Below are positions 34,222 to 47,300 of a stretch of DNA of 64,000 nucleotides, in pieces; the stretch's first letter is position 1; every line of letters begins with the position of its first letter. The translations under genes were made by a program, and so were the position numbers. The notes beneath the pieces were generated by a model. It had not been told where the DNA came from. It worked only from the letters and a program-made list of their open reading frames with translations, and did not search any database. This DNA is from Polytrichum commune (Eukaryota > Streptophyta > Polytrichopsida > Polytrichales > Polytrichaceae): the NCBI GenBank assembly GCA_950295325.1, contig OX485804.1, forward strand, positions 13,640,001 through 13,704,000. The letters are read 5' to 3'.

Positions 34222-34560
34222 GAACTCCCAAAACACCAACCAATCAATAAATAAAAGATATCACAATAAACTAATGGAAGGCTCATGACTCAACATCCAC
34301 CCCACAAAGTTATAACCTTTGCCCCTACAAGCATTACAACCGCACCAACACATGGCCAAACTTGGTCACCCCAGTTTCTACAGTGCCCACCCCGAGAGGG
34401 GTTAGTAATCCTGCACCACTGATATTATGTCTAGTGGACATAATATCAAGGGTGGGTCGAACGGGCATTTCAATCATGTTGATCCCATAAGGGGTCAGCG
34501 TTTCTTCTCTCTCTCTGAATAGTTGAACCCATCCCAAACTTGTCAAAAGACATGCGACCA
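34222..34560 (+). other. Probable LINE 3' untranslated region
   Basis: Non-coding sequence following the LINE stop, with two inverted repeats (CCCCGAGAGGGG near 34390 and the 12-bp hairpin at 34420). The exact 3' end of the element and any target duplication were not found. Confidence 0.45.
34420..34448 (+). other. Perfect 12-bp hairpin in the LINE 3' region
   Basis: TGATATTATGTC, loop TAGTG, then GACATAATATCA. LINE reverse transcriptases often recognise a 3' stem-loop of their own RNA, so this may have been the recognition structure. Confidence 0.7.
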
Positions 34561-36040
34561 TGAAGTTGGTGTATAAAAAACCGGTTGAGGAATATACACA
34601 TCACATAAATAACTAAGTTATTTGAAGAGTTAATTGAAAATCATGTAATGGCATCATTTATAGATTTATAGATGGTTTATTGTTCTTGTTTTGTTAAGAA
34701 ACATAATGAACATAGATTAAAATGTACATGATATATAATAAGTTCATAAAATCATAATTTTAATTGGATTGTAGCATAGTTGATTTTGAGTAAGTATAAA
34801 TCATTAAATATACGATTACCATGATTACACTATATGTAATTTGTTCATATCGTGCGTGAAAAATAAGTATTTTGAAAGGAAGGTATAAGTAATATGCATA
34901 TTCTTGGAGAATTCTGCAAAATGAAATAATATTCACAAAGAATATTGTGAATATTCTCTCATTGGATTTATAATTCCAAACAGTAGACTCGGAGCCATGT
35001 TGATAGTCGATTTTATACTTAATATGTAATGTAGTTGCCACATGGACAATTCACGTATCATCTTATTCGACTTAATCTATGTTGAAGTTTGTCAAATTTA
35101 AGCAACCAACAGCATATTCCTATACATCAAAAGTTGGTTGGCTACGCCCTTTTAACCTTTAAGGGAACAAGGGGTTCATTGCACGGCCTCTACATACACT
35201 TTTTACATGCCTCGTGGAGTCTTGAATATTTCTCATATTTTAAAGGTCGAAACTTTATTGAGTACAACATTCTTTTGTCAAGGAAGAAATAAAAGCAAAC
35301 TCTTATTTGCCAACAACAATCAAAGTATTAAGTATGTATATGCAACCAAGGGCGATATGTTGTGTATTTAAACCCGAATCGTCAATGATATTAAGGTATT
35401 CCATTAATTTGGAACATAACGTTACTCAACTAATGAGTTGTGTTCATGGGCCTCGTAATAGATTCAAGATTAAAGCCTCTAGATGCCGGAATCCTAGTGC
35501 TTCAAATTGAATTTGAAGTCATGGCAACTGAACACAACTCAACAACTAAGTAATGTTATGAACATGTACTTGAAGATTGAGTTCATTTTTTTATAGGCTC
35601 ACTTGTGACACAATTGGCTAAACATGGAAGTTTGTACATCATATACACATTTTCGTGGATGGAAAGACCCATCTTGGGCCTTGTGGATGCTTAGGGGTCA
35701 AACCTATATTCAACACTCATTCAATCCTCATGTCCCTACGTTTCTTTGGGCATTGACTTCAATGGTTGTGGATAAAGCATAAAAGGAGGACGACTCTGAT
35801 ATTGCCACCAACATGAATTATGGAGTTGCTTAATCTTCAAGTTGGTCTAAATGTACACTCAACCCTAAAACGAGCATCACAATAACTACACGCCCCCCCC
35901 CCCCCCAAATATTATTGACTCTTTCAAAGGTGAACATCTAAATGGGTGCAAACAAACCAACATGCACCTAAGTATCTCCCCCAAGGACAAAACCCATACG
36001 TGTCTAGTGCGTGGTTGGTGAGAATTATCTTTTTTTGTCA
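34561..36040. other. AT-rich DNA without a gene
   Basis: Nothing coding or repetitive was recognised apart from a homopolymer C run near 35893. Confidence 0.6.
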
Positions 36041-36044
36041 GATA

Positions 36045-36250
36045 CAATGTTCATGGAGATTATCGAACATAATCGGTTGAAATCCTAGTGTTTTCAAGTT
36101 CAGTTGCCAATCCAGTTATCCGTTGGCATTTTTCAATTGTCTATATTAAAATGGCATATATTCTATAAATATCTCTTCATGGTGGTTAAATGTTTGGAAG
36201 TCTCAAATTTCAACCAATTGTTTCTCAAAGTCAACCGGTTCATTTGTAAC
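36045..36250. repeat. Diverged fragment of the fold-back family at 55794-56480
   Basis: CATAATCGGTTGAAATCCTAG, ATATTCTATAAATATCTCT and TCAACCGGTTCATTTGTAAC match, with substitutions, the arm and inner part of the element at 55794-56480. Confidence 0.55.
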
Positions 36251-36611
36251 TAGCAACTGGCTCTCTATTGTGGCCCTTAAGAACTTAACCCTACAAGTTC
36301 CCATGGGATCCAAGTTAAGGCCGTGGGTTTAAGCTTTGTGGATGTTTATCTCAAGTTGAACCACCAAATCATGTGCTTAGTAAATACTTTGCTCATATTC
36401 ATATACATAGTCAAACAATACACATCATGAAATATGGACTTGCTTTTGTTTAAACATCCACAAATGTTGATATGGTCAGATACTGCAATTGCTGTATTTT
36501 GTAGCTCAAGTGTGGCCTCAAGTTTTCAATTAAGCTTACTTGAATATGTGTTGTGTTTTTTTTGGTACAAGGGTGTTCATAATTGCTTTGTATACTATGG
36601 ACCCTCAATCA

Positions 36612-36942
36612 GGCCCCGAGCTAGATCATATCTTCATTCGGCTGGGCCCCACCCCTCCCACGTCTCCTTTGCTGCTTCATCTTCTTGTCTGCACTTGTGT
36701 GGGAACTCTTATTCGTTGGGAACCAATGTGATAATACCCCATTGAAATTACAAATATTCAAGTTGACATCACTTTCATTATTCCCAAGTTAATTGATGGA
36801 GTTCTTTCACATGCCAAAGGAGCTTAATGGCTTAAGTGACTGGGTATTGTCATATTGGTTCCCAACAGGGAAGAGTTCCCACGCAAGTGTGGGCAGGAAG
36901 ACCGGGCAGTGAAGGAGGTGAAGATGTGATCTAGCCCTGGGC
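36612..36942. mobile_element. hAT-like MITE, copy 2 (331 bp)
   Basis: Inverted ends GGCCCCGAGCTAGATCA and GCCCAGGGCTAGATCA (minus strand) extend for about 100 bp with mismatches. Candidate 8-bp target duplications are CTCAATCA (36604-36611) and CTCAATAA (36943-36950), one mismatch, a size typical of hAT elements. Non-coding. About 330 bp, like the copy at 29095. Confidence 0.75.
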
Positions 36943-37617
36943 CTCAATAATCAACTATTCATTACATATAGTATCTTCAAAAGAATGATGATAAAGGGTT
37001 ATGGGTTCCAAATTGTTGTGGGTCAAGAGAAAACACATTGACCAAAGTAATCATGGTATGTCAAACTTAGAGTGGGCCATACGAAAAGGTGTGACAAGTT
37101 TATAATAGTAGTGTAACTAGAGACATTTATGAGCAACCTATGCACCTAGCTCGATGTAAGGTAGACAACCCTTATTCAATTGCTTTTTTGAATTGAAACA
37201 TGTATTTGAGTGGTATGTTGTTTAACGCAGCTCCAATAACATATACCCAAAATACACATGTTCGAAAGGGATTAGATTGCATGCTCAAAATACGACAACC
37301 ATTCTAGGCTCAACAATCAACATAAGTGTTGGGGGGGGGGGGTTATACAACCATCTAATGAGCATGAGAATCACTATGATAAAAGTAAGATCTTCATACG
37401 GGCTCCGAAAGTTGTGAGGAAAGTGGCTATGGTCTCAATTTGGATTGGCCAACTGTATCTTGTACTAAATCGCGTGTTCCATGTATCTAGGAGGATGGAC
37501 CCCCATCGAAATTGGCCATGTTTGCGTGTTTCATATCCTAGGACGAGTGGGCTACTCAGAAAAAAAAAAACCACTTAAGATCGAGCCCACCTTAAGTTAG
37601 GTGGAGAGCCTAGGTAC

Positions 37618-37770
37618 TACATTGATTATCCGATTATAGTATGTGTGGTATCGATTAATGAGACACACACTATTTTGCAAAATCTCAAAATTAGCGAGGA
37701 TTGAAATTTTGACCGAGTGACACTAAATTCATGGATACATGCTCATTTACCATATATTTTAAGATACTTA
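37618..37770. repeat. Fragment related to repeats at 40068 and 61590-61760
   Basis: Begins TACATTGATTATCC, close to the MITE end at 40068. It continues into GAGTGACACTAAATTCATGG, whose reverse complement recurs at about 61640-61670 with two mismatches. Boundaries are uncertain. Confidence 0.45.
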
Positions 37771-37821
37771 GTACGTGCTCTAAGATGTTTGTAGAGTGCA
37801 TATTTTGTTTTGCTGAGCTCG

Positions 37822-37862
37822 AAGAAGCTTCTTCTTCTCCTTCTTCTTCTTCTTCCTCTTTT
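37822..37862 (+). repeat. CTT-rich microsatellite in the PI4K leader
   Basis: TTCTTCTTCTCCTTCTTC and extensions. CT-rich tracts are common in plant 5' untranslated leaders. It lies about 520 bp before the proposed start codon. Confidence 0.8.
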
Positions 37863-38384
37863 CGATCGACGACATCATTCAATCATGAGGCATCTCCCCA
37901 CATTAAGAACCTGAAGAGAACTTGCATGGCATTGAGAGTTTCCAGCACTTTGACACTTTGGGCTCCCAAAACCCTAGATCTTTTGGTGCCATTACTTTCC
38001 ATATACGTGTATTGGAAGGGCGCATTGATTTCCCGTTTTGTCTCCGAAGGAAGGGAGGGAGAAAGGCTCCCGGGCATATGTCAGGCATGCCTCTTGCCTC
38101 CATTGTCGCCCTTTCTTCGTCGAGGGACTCGAGTCTCCGAGGGCACCTCCCTAGGGTTTCCTGCAGAGCTCCGGAGCTCCCGCTGGACGGACATTTCATC
38201 CGCGACTAGACAAAAAAATCTCTTCCCTCCGTGCGCTCATTGTCATCGTCATCACCAATATCACATGAGCGCGCTTCCGATGCAGCCGTGTATTTTAGGT
38301 TTAGAGCCACGGTGCAGGAGTGATTCGAACCAAGGTGGATCGCGGTGTAGAATAGAGCAACTGGTGATGAATTGTCAGGTCTAA
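37863..38384 (+). promoter_or_regulatory. Proposed 5' leader of PI4K-alpha
   Basis: Non-coding by my reading. A 217-codon frame (37731-38384) shares the reading frame of PI4K but ends in TAA directly before its ATG (TAAATG at 38382-38387), and its translation is low-complexity. If transcribed it adds upstream start codons that could reduce translation. Confidence 0.4.
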
Positions 38385-41300
38385 ATGTCGCGGAAAGGAG
38401 TGAGGATGAAGGCGCTGGTGGAGCTCTGCGATGTGCTGGCAGAGGATCCCACTCTGTCCACAGAAGGCGTGGGGTTATTATGGAGCCAGTGTCCCCCGAT
38501 TGAGCTTTTCTCCGAACGACATTCGAATCTCACAGCCCGCCACGTCAACGGGATTCTGGCCTCCGCGAGGTACCTGTCGCGAACCGAGCAACCGGAGAAT
38601 CGACAGGAGTTTTTGAATCTCATATTCGAGTTCATCAGCTCAGTTCCTAATATTTCAAGGAAGGACGGGTGGCCGGTATCGTTCACACCGGAAGCGTACG
38701 ACGTTTACTTCGTTGAGCTTCTAGGTTATGTATCCGAGGTGGCTAAGAAATGGCCAGCTGTCACAAGTGATATGAGCAATGTGTTCACGGATTTTATCTT
38801 AAGCATCACTGAGGAAAGAGATGAAGACAATGTGGAGCCTCTCATATGGGCTCGCCATGCTGCAATTAGATCACTACTCGTGGCGTTGGCGGGGAACTTT
38901 CCAGCTTTAGATGGCCCTGACGCAGAGAGTTTGGCGAAATGCTTACTACAACACTGGTTGTCACTGCCTCAACCTTCGGTAATGGAGTTATCAGGTCGGA
39001 GTGTGTCAGCTCAGAGTTCGCCTTTAGGGTTTTACTCGTCCTCTTCCAATGGTAACTCTAGGTCTATGAAGGATTTCAGGCTTGCGCAAGGATACATGAG
39101 CGATGGCGCTGCGGATTCCAGGATCCTAAGCTCTGCGGATGATAGCCCTCAGTACGAAGCCAACACTTTCTTCACTCCCGCTTCTACACCTTCTAGGGGA
39201 ACTCCCAGAAGAGAGTTTGATGGGATCGGGAACGGGAGTTTTTTACACATGAATGGCAATGGGAGCAGGGTAGTTAGTGGAGTTTACAGTGAAACTCGTG
39301 AAGCAAGTAGACAATCCCGACAGCTATTGAACTCTCTGGAAGCAGAATCTGTGGAGTCGCTAGAATGGCACGAAGTTGGGTTCAGATTGTTTGTACAATT
39401 ACTGGAGAAGGCTGAGTTGGATGAGGACTCTGTCGCCCAGTTAAGATCCATGGCAACAGGTCAACTTGGAGCGCTTCTACCTCTTTTGAAGGCATGCCAC
39501 TCACCTGGTATCTCTCTTCAGTTCTCAAGTTATATTGTTATTTTTATTGCGAGGGTTATATTCTCCACACATGAAATGAGTTTTGAGAAACAATTGAAGA
39601 CACTGGTGATAATTGAAGTGGATAAAGTCAGTCAGTGTGATCATTAACAGATATACATCCTCGAGGTCCATTACCTATAGTCTCGAAGTAATCACCCGGG
39701 AGAAATCTATCGAAAATAATTTAATTTACACCATCAATCAGCATGAAAGTGTAGTGAGCACTAATCTTGATAACTCATATAAAATGCCATCTTGGGTATC
39801 TCTCGTCAGTTCTCAAGTTTATTTACTATTTTCATGTGAGGGCTTTATTTCCCTCATATGAGATGAAGTTTGAGAGACTATATGAGGCATTGGTGAATAT
39901 TGAAGTTGATCGATTCAGCCATGTGATCATGAACAGATATACATCCTTGAAGTATATTATCTGCAGTCTCAAATGTAATCAAATGCACTTCTCAGCTTCT
40001 ATATGACAGAAAGTGCTATTAGCATTGGATTCAGCTGTTGTTTAACCTACTGAATTGCTAAGTGGTACACTGATTATCCCAATTAGTGTGTGTTACCATT
40101 CGGAGTTATGCACTGCTATAATTATTAAATGAGAATGGAATATTTTACCAAGCAAAATAATTTATGTTCTATAATATCTGAACAACCTATTGAACTTTCC
40201 TTAGTAAAGATTGAACTCCTGAATGAGACATTATTGTACTGTGTTACTCCAAATAGTAACACACACTAGTTGGGATAATCAGTGTAGTAACAATCGAATA
40301 AAGAAGTCATTGTAGGATTATCCAAAAATTACAACTAATTGACACTAGTTGGAAAGCAGCAAGGTTTCAAAATGCCAATGGTCTTTATTCCAGTAGGTTC
40401 AATATTAGGTTGGTGGAATACTTTGTTATGTTTGTGCATTATTTCAAGTATGCACTTCCAAATCTCTGTTCTTCTTGTGCCTATATGCACTTTAAATCCA
40501 GTCAAAGTGTGCTCATTTAAGTAAGTTTGTTCATATTTCTGGACGTATTGGATAAAAACCAAGTGGTTCTTTTCTTTCAAATGTCCTCCTGAATTCGAAA
40601 CTTGTTGTGACCTATTCTTTATGTCTTCTCAGAGAAGTTTGCCCCCCTTTTTTTTTTCTTCAATGGGGTTCCACTGCTCCGAAGGAGTTTAGATGAAAGT
40701 TTACCTCAAAATCTATTGGTCGCTGACTCTCACTGTTTTTAAGCAGCCTCAAAATTGTAAAACAGGGCTTCTGTTTTTTTGGAAGTTTTGAGGTCCTCAG
40801 GCTTAAAGTTGTTGTGCTGACTGGAATGTGCTGGGATCTGTGTTGTAAACCCTTCTACAGATTCGGAAAAGAGAGTGGCCCGTGGATGGGATGCCACTTT
40901 TGGCTAAAATGAATATGAAGCTGCAAATTTCACAAGCAGCAGCTGCTGTGACTACCCTGCTACTAAAAGCAGAATCACATGGGCGGCCTTCAAAGAGTCC
41001 TGTGGATGGTAGGGTGTTAAAAGGGCCTACACGGGAGACCCTATCTCTTCTAATGGATGTTGCAGATGCATGTATTGCATCCCCTTGGCGAAGATTGAGA
41101 TCTTGCGAATCACTGTTTGGAACTGTCCTTTCTGCTGTATCTGAGTTGGGTGCATTACAAGGGAAACAGACACTCAGGGTCATTCTTTTACGCATCAAAA
41201 CACTCGTGGTGTCTACTTGTGCACAAGTAAGCTTATATACATCTTATTTTCTTTATAGAGGATTGAATGTGCTTGAGGCGTTCGTTAAGTTTGAATTGGT

Positions 41301-44300
41301 GCCCACTAGGGATGGCAGCTCGACATAATAGAATTTTATAGGCCAAGAAAGCACAGACGTGCAGCTGTTGTATGCATTACAAGGAGAAGAATCTGTGAGA
41401 TGTTATGACCATGGAATTCATTAATCCAGTTTTGTTGCACTATTATACAATGTAAGACTCCTTTTGGATGATTTTGATGCATAATAGTTAATTTCAAAGA
41501 AAGCTGCCTTATCAAAAAGGTGTGTTTACTTGGAAGTTCAATGTTGCAGTTCAATGTATGAAAATCTTTTTGATTTCCAAAATTTCCTCAATTGCAATTT
41601 AAATATGTTGGACCAATCAAATGAAGGTTGACTGCAAGGCTCAGCTAGAGTGTCATTGAGTCTTATTCTATTTAAAAGGAGCTTGTAAGAAGTGCATTGA
41701 ATTTCAAAATGGTGTCATAGAGTCAGGCAATATTGATGAAATAGTCGTTTTGCAGGCTGACACCTTATCAACAAATCAGGGGCCAGTTTTTGTAAGCCTT
41801 TCCAAAGCAGCATGCAGGCTGATCGAAGTCAGTTGGAACTTAGACAGAGCTGCACTTGAGTCCTTTCTGTTGTCTCTGGCTGCATATGTTCGGGAGCGAC
41901 TTGAACAGGTAATGGACTTCTTATATAGTTTTTGTATGTAACAGATGTTTGTGCTGTCAAGTGGAGGTACGTTCAGCTTTAAATGAATTAAATTTGGAGA
42001 AATTTACTGACTGATTGGTCTGAACAGGATTATTTTGCATCTCTTTCAACATTATGTATAATATTTCTCCTTGTCTATTTGAGAACTATCTGAAGTATCC
42101 ATTCTTTGAGTTAAAGTGACTTTCTGAGTCTTGTATTGTCAATGTCCTTTCATTTGAATTGCCCTAAGTAAGATATGATGTTTTAAGTGGAAAAGCCATG
42201 AGTCTGTTGGGACTGTCTACGGTAAGCTTTGGTAAATTTTAGAATGAGTGTGAATGCCTGAAATTTATGACAATTCTATCCTCTTTGTGTCATTGTCATT
42301 ATACATATGTATGGATGAAAGGCCTCTGGGCTTTTTTGGAAGCATATGAGGTGTGCTGTATGTAGCAAACACTGTGTACATTAACATGGTGAAGGTTATT
42401 GCTTCTGGTTTCTTTCACAGGAGAAAAAGGAGAGGCATAGTGCGGTGGTGACACAGTTGAATGTGATACCCCTACTTGCAAACATTGCAGTGCTACTGAA
42501 TAAGGCAGAGGCTGTGGATTTGATTATGCCACTGTTTGTAGAGAGCTTGGAAGAGGGTGATGCTTCTGTTCCTAGTCTAGTTCGACTCAGGGTGGGTATT
42601 CTTTTTCAAGCTCATTTCTTGCTTTGGATTATTTGTGTCTGGACCTAATGATCTTGGCTGAACGTGGATGAACTGATGTCAGTATGGATTATTCATGGAA
42701 CAGGTACTTGAAGCAGTGGCGTGGATGGCATGCTTAGGTTGTGAGAAATCATACAGAGAGGTTGTGGTTCTGTTGACAACGGGTTATCTCAAGAAGCTGC
42801 ATGTGATGGGCTCCAGTGAAAACCGTGACCAGCCACCTGAAGCAAAAACTGAGCGCCTGGAGGTCTTTCTCCCTTCTTGTAACCCCCTAGATTTTCTTGA
42901 ACAACATTATGGAGTTAGCATCTCTCAATGTCATAGTTATGTTATGTGGTTGTACTTTTGAGTGTATGTTGTAGCTGCCAATTGTTATTTTAAGAACATG
43001 TTTGAGCTGCTAAATTGTGGCTCAATTTTCTCAAAAGTACACTGAAAGATTTTTATGTACAGACTTTGCCTGGAGCTTTTCTACACATTGCGCAAGGTTT
43101 GAAAGAACCAAATCTTCGGGCTGATTATCGGCAGCGACTTCTGGTGCTTTGCTCTGATGTGAGTCTGGTTGCTGAGTCCCAGAATGGCAGGTTTGTCACT
43201 ATATTGACCTTTACAATGTATTGACTTGAGAAAGTTTTGTAAGTTTGCCAAGTTAGGACCAGGAAATCCCCTGTACAATTTCAATCATATTATGCCCAAA
43301 AAATCAGTTGAAAATATCTTGTTAATCCATCTAAGAGCAGGGGCTTCTTGGATTTGAAGGATTGTGTCTTTTATAATGGATGTGGACTCAAGTGACAAAT
43401 AGGAGAAGTTATGACCATGTAGATAGCACATACTCGACTTACTGAATGCCTACCATGAACTGACTATTCCACTATGGTTGTCAGCTCACAGGTGTTAATT
43501 TATTCATAAATTGTTGTACATTGTTGTTGGCAGATATGGGGCTGATTTTCTTGGTCCTCTCCTTCCTGCTGTTGCTGAAATATGTTCCGACCTAGATCCA
43601 TTCCAGGATGTTGACCCTTTACTGCAGAAGTTGTTCCGAAATTTGTGGTTCTATATTGTTCTTTATGGATTAGCGCCTCCTATTCAAAAGTTCCAGCCAC
43701 CCGCTACATACTCCAGATCCTTCAGTACTGGTAGCAGAGGAAACCTGAATGTACTACAAACTGTTGCTGGTCCATATGTTTGGAATACAGAGTGGTCAGC
43801 TGCTGTCAACAGGCTCACTCAATGCACTCCTCCTCTTGTAAGTTTTTCTGCTATCAGCTGCTGGTTTATGCTGATTGATCTGTGCAGCTGGCTTCCTTAG
43901 GTTATGGCCATGCAGTAGTCCCTCTTGTCTTACCAAGGCGTTCTCATTTGCAGCTGGTGTTTGTTGATGCATGCTGTTTGTTATTTAACAGCTCGCCTTT
44001 CTGAAGCACTATTCTGACTAGTAGAAGATTTGACATTCATTACAAATAGTTGGTTTATTTTACATGCACGCTTGCCATATAACTACTTGATGAAACCTTC
44101 CAAATAGTAATCATTAAATGCTTTTGATATCATAGTCACTCTAATGCCACAGAACATAGTGAGACACCATACATTCTTTGGTTGTTGAATGTGACAAACA
44201 TATCTTCTGGATACATAATACCATCAATGTGTGGAAATCAATTAGGTTGTGACTTCAATAAAATGGCTCGAGGATGAAGTGGAATTGATTGCCCTGTACA

Positions 44301-47300
44301 ATCCTGGAGGTAAACAAGGAGGTGGTAATGAAAGGGCAGCTGCAGGTCAGCGCAACCTCCTGTCTGCCGCACTGGGTGGTTGGTTAAGTGTGGCATCACT
44401 TAGCAACATCTCAGGTACGGGTATCAGTGATTGTTGATCCTATGCTTTACGGAGGGCATTGTTACCAATTTCTTTACAAGTTGAAAATGTAGTTACCTGA
44501 ACGTCAATCGGAAGTATGGGACATGAGAGACTTTGTGGAGGCTCCTATACTGGGTTGACTAGTTGGAAACCTGGAGGGAGTCTTGTCGCGAGTTCTGTTT
44601 TTTTTTGGGGACTAGTTTCTCCAGACTATGTGGGAGACATGGGTGTTGTAAAATGCTTTGAGTAGTGATTTGTTGAAAGCTGCCCATTTTGACTTCGCCT
44701 CAAGTGAAGACTTGCTCAAGACAAAGTCAAAGCTCCATGATATATTTGACACATGTATCCTGTTTGAACTTGTTAGTTTCTTGAGCTTATTGTGATACTT
44801 AGCCCTCTTCAGTGGTAATATGCAGGTGTTAAGGCAACATTTCTTTTTGGTGTTGCATTTTTGGAGATCTTGCGTCTTGGCTACAATGGAGGTGTTGTGA
44901 ATAGGGGCAGTATACAAAAGGATCCAATCAGTCTCTTGACATGTGTATTCAAATACTTGGAGAGTCCAAACCTGCCCAACGATCTTCATCAGTGCCTTAT
45001 AGCTATAGTGCACCGTGCCTTTGATGCTTCTTTGACATGGCTGGTATGTACAGTGCATAAGTCAATGCGCATATCACTTAATGACACTGTATATTCACCA
45101 TCTTTGTTTCTGCATACATCTTGCAAGGGAGCATTCCCTTATCTGTGCCATTTGTGAGATTCTTTCAACTGCAATGTTCTGTAGTGAAAATTTCGAGTAA
45201 CCAACTATAGCTGGTTGTGAGTTCCCATTCTTTCAAGTTGTCATAGAGAGGTAGAATGCACTCTGTCTTCTTTAGTGAACTATAATTGAACGTGTCATGA
45301 CAGGCATTGTCGTATGTCTCCTTGTAGGAGAGGTACATTGCATTTTTCTTCTTCAGCGGTACTGAGAATCTTTGTATTTTGACAGAAAGAAAGAGTTGCA
45401 ACAAGCGGAAGGGAGATTTTGGACAAAGAGATAGTTCTTGCTGCTCATGCTTGCTTTCTTATCAAACTTGAAACTCATCGTGAGGAGGCAGTACGGGAAC
45501 TTGCTGCTAGTCTTCTAGGCCAGCTGCGAAATAGCTTCCCGCAAGTAAGTGTGTAACAATTGAAGTTATGAAAATGCACATATTCCATTTATCTCTGCCT
45601 TTCTTTCATTGACAAATAGTCAGGACTAGCAGAGTATTCAGGCCTGCCCTGCTGAGATTGGTCCATATGGGTTGCTTTTAATTTCCAGAGCCTGTGTGGT
45701 CCACAATACTACATACCAACGTTGTATTTGATGGTTCAGATACTCTGGAATGGTCAATGCTTGGAGGCACTTCTTCGCTTGTTATCTGAGCAGCCAGCAA
45801 CTTCGTCAGGAGATGGTCGGTCAAATCTTGCTTCTCGTTCTCAAGTGCACCAACAGGTGAAGGAGTGGCTGACTTATGCCCTGTTGCTTGCTCCATCTAC
45901 CACGCAAGGCCTCCTGCAGGTACAACTTATGCTCATCAAATCAATGAAATGTTGCTGTATAGTCAAATCAGCTGATTTTGTTGATTTTCAAGGGATGTAC
46001 CAACAAGTCAGCTGAAATTTTGTTTAATTTATGTTGAATTGAGTCAGCTGAATTTTGTGGCATAGCCCTCATGTCTTAACACATTTTTATTTGCTCACAT
46101 CAGAGAATATGTTTTTTTTTCCCTCACATTGTTTTTGTTTTAGATATCACAGTGTGAATATAAATTATAAATTATAGAGAACCTGCAAACAGAAGTGCTT
46201 ACAAGAATGCCTCCTGTTCATTACTCATCCTGGAGCCAATGAATCTCTTTGGTTTGCTGCTAATTGAGAAGAACTTTCCCCTCATTCCCCTTCTAGTGCA
46301 GTTATTCATCATTTGAGCTTGTGAGGAGTAAATTGGACAGGTTGAATGAAACACAGCTGTGGATGTCAGGCCTTATCAGGATAATATCTCTTGTTGGGTT
46401 GAGAAATTCCTACTCATACTCGGACCATTATGGTTCTTCAGGATTGATTTACTTTGTCCCTATATCTCAGCAAGAGTTGGTAGTTTTGAACAGGGCATAT
46501 CACTGAGTAGGTTGGTGGTCACTTGTTCAGGAATACTTTCGACGGGTGGGGACATGGCAAAGGGTGGCTCATTCAAGTGATATAATAGCTATGCTATCTG
46601 AGATTCGGATGGAGACAAGCAACTCCAATGCAGCAACTGTTCCTGCTTTAACTGCTGCTGCTGCTGCTGCTGCTGGAGGTGATATGGGTAGCATGGAGGT
46701 GCTATCAATTGGAATAACGAGTGCAAATGTGAAATCAAACTACATGGGAGAGATAGCAGGCATGAAACGGCTCTTTGGTGGAAGCCTAAACTTAACTGGT
46801 TTAACCCTCGGTAATGGTCCACAGCCTAGAGATGCATCAATGCAAGTGGACTGCCGGATTTCAAATGGCCTCAAACCCAAAAAAGGTTCTGGGTCCCTAG
46901 AGGGGCTTTTGATAGCTCGTTTTGTCCAACAGATTCAGCAGTTTGTGACAGATTCCCAGCTTGGCCACACCATTGATGGTGAAAAGTTTAGGGCAGCTTG
47001 CTTGCAAGCCTCTGCTTTACTCCTCTCTGAGATTGTAAGTACATCTTGTATACATCATCACTCTCTTTTCACTATCACTCTCATTATTAATTGCATTTTC
47101 AGGTGTGTTGCACTCTCTAGATTGGTGGTAATATTTTTGTTTACTGTTTTCCTATGATCAGGGAGCGAGTGCAAATGGGCTTCCTGAAGGTGCCTCTCAG
47201 CTTTTGCGGCTTTTGTGTTGGTGCCCTGCTCACATATTTACATCTGGAGTGATGGAGACAGGAGTCTTTGTATGGACATGGCTTCTAGCAGCAGCACCTC

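Larger units (their letters stand above)
39492..40860 (+). other. PI4K intron 1, apparently GC-AG
   Basis: Exon 2 begins ATTCGGAAAAGAGAGTGG after a clear TTCTACAG acceptor, phase 0. The only well-placed phase-0 exit from exon 1 is AAG followed by GCATGC (39489-39494), a GC donor. The nearby GT at 39508 (CCTG before GTATCTC) would shift frame and give a stop soon after. At 1369 nt this is the largest intron and holds a tandem duplication and a MITE. Confidence 0.6.

Noticed and set aside
37731..38384. 217-codon frame in phase with PI4K
   Set aside because: Ends in a stop directly before the PI4K start, low-complexity translation, no domain. Treated as leader sequence.
39508..39509. GT donor for PI4K exon 1 at CCTG before GTATCTC
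   Set aside because: Joining this to the exon at 40861 shifts the frame and leads to a stop after a short stretch. The GC donor keeps the conserved protein.
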